This document shows, in pieces, positions 34,140-34,836 of a DNA stretch of 34,836 bases; position 1 is the stretch's first letter; every line of letters starts with the position of its first letter. The DNA comes from Spartobacteria bacterium (GTDB lineage Bacteria; Verrucomicrobiota; Verrucomicrobiia; Chthoniobacterales; UBA6821): positions 1-34,836 of the forward strand of contig CANKJN010000014.1 in assembly GCA_947482345.1 (NCBI GenBank). The letters are read 5' to 3'. The notes under the pieces were generated by a model. That model was not told the DNA's origin. It ran no database searches and saw only the letters and a list, made by a program, of their open reading frames with translations. A program made the position numbers and the translations under genes.

Positions 34140-34836
34140 ATGACCACCCCCCACAGCACATCCGCTCGGTTAGTCAACCTCGCCTCGTCGCTCTTCGCTC
34201 TCGCAGCGCTCACTACAACCACGACGATTCAGGCACAGAACGTTGCACCGAATGATCCCTCCATACAGCGGTTGAGCAATGCGGTCATCTATTCCGATAA
34301 TTTTATAAATAGCACCAGCCAGAACTATTGGGGAGGTCCTACCAACAATTTCACCTACACCTCCAACTCCGGTGTGAATGTTTATTACACCTCAGTTGGG
34401 ACAAATCCTAACACGATTCAATGGGCCACCATGTTGAATGGACAGAATGGTTGGACCAATATTGGTGTTCAAGGTATACCCAACCAAGGTTTCGGACCAG
34501 GTGTCGTTTATCGAAACCAATCAACTAGTTTCAGAGCAAACCCCAACAATTTTGTTTTGGGAGGTGATTCTTACTTCTCGACGGATATCAATAACTCCGC
34601 GACCTACCCGCAGAGTCAGACCACCTACATCGCCCGCTCGGCGGTCACTCCCTTCAACCAGATCCATTTTGACACCACCTTCCTGATTTATGCTGCTGCA
34701 CCCAACAACAATGGTCAATGGGACACTTTGGGATGGAGCCTCCTCAACAGCGCCGGTCAATCGCTCATGAGCATCAATTTGGATACGGCTGACGATGGAG
34801 CAACATGGAATCTTTCAGCAACTCCTTATGGCAGTA
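34140..34836 (+). CDS. Secreted/surface protein, truncated by the right window edge
   Basis: Manual translation from ATG 34140 stays open to 34836: MTTPHSTSARLVNLASSLFALAALTTTTTIQAQNVAPNDPSIQRLSNAVIYSDNF...; signal peptide then Asn/Thr/Ser-rich mature part. Confidence 0.75.
   Translation, partial: MTTPHSTSARLVNLASSLFALAALTTTTTIQAQNVAPNDPSIQRLSNAVIYSDNFINSTSQNYWGGPTNNFTYTSNSGVNVYYTSVGTNPNTIQWATMLNGQNGWTNIGVQGIPNQGFGPGVVYRNQSTSFRANPNNFVLGGDSYFSTDINNSATYPQSQTTYIARSAVTPFNQIHFDTTFLIYAAAPNNNGQWDTLGWSLLNSAGQSLMSINLDTADDGATWNLSATPYGS

Overview
High-GC bacterial window, likely Verrucomicrobia-like from gene content and style (lineage not proven from sequence alone). Four blocks are visible. (1) ~1-9.4 kb, minus strand: a type I restriction-modification locus in the order hsdR > HigB-like toxin > HigA-like XRE antitoxin > SecB-like chaperone > hsdS > XRE+ImmA/IrrE > DUF4411 PIN-like > hsdM > unknown ORF that runs off the left edge. 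The embedded toxin-antitoxin-chaperone (TAC-like) trio, the second TA-like pair, and the palindromes at both cassette fronts are the strongest candidate for an undescribed composite system. (2) ~9.5-18.2 kb: mostly housekeeping genes (GT39-like membrane protein, PAP2, fucU, fabI, GlcD-like oxidase, purT, FKBP, fabF), plus a 5'-truncated alcohol dehydrogenase relic and structured intergenic DNA. (3) ~18.3-23.3 kb: DUF4870, LytTR regulator, nrdR with a well-matched NrdR box upstream, an ATP-cone-like companion protein, HIT, ExbD, peptide deformylase and HD-domain genes. (4) ~23.3-34.8 kb: an exopolysaccharide export/polymerisation locus (ugd, uxs, BY-kinase, Wza-like, beta-barrel, O-antigen ligase-like), then a small secreted Thr-Pro peptide and a truncated secreted protein. 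No rRNA, tRNA, CRISPR array or transposase was recognised. All family calls come from reading the translated sequence; no searches were run.
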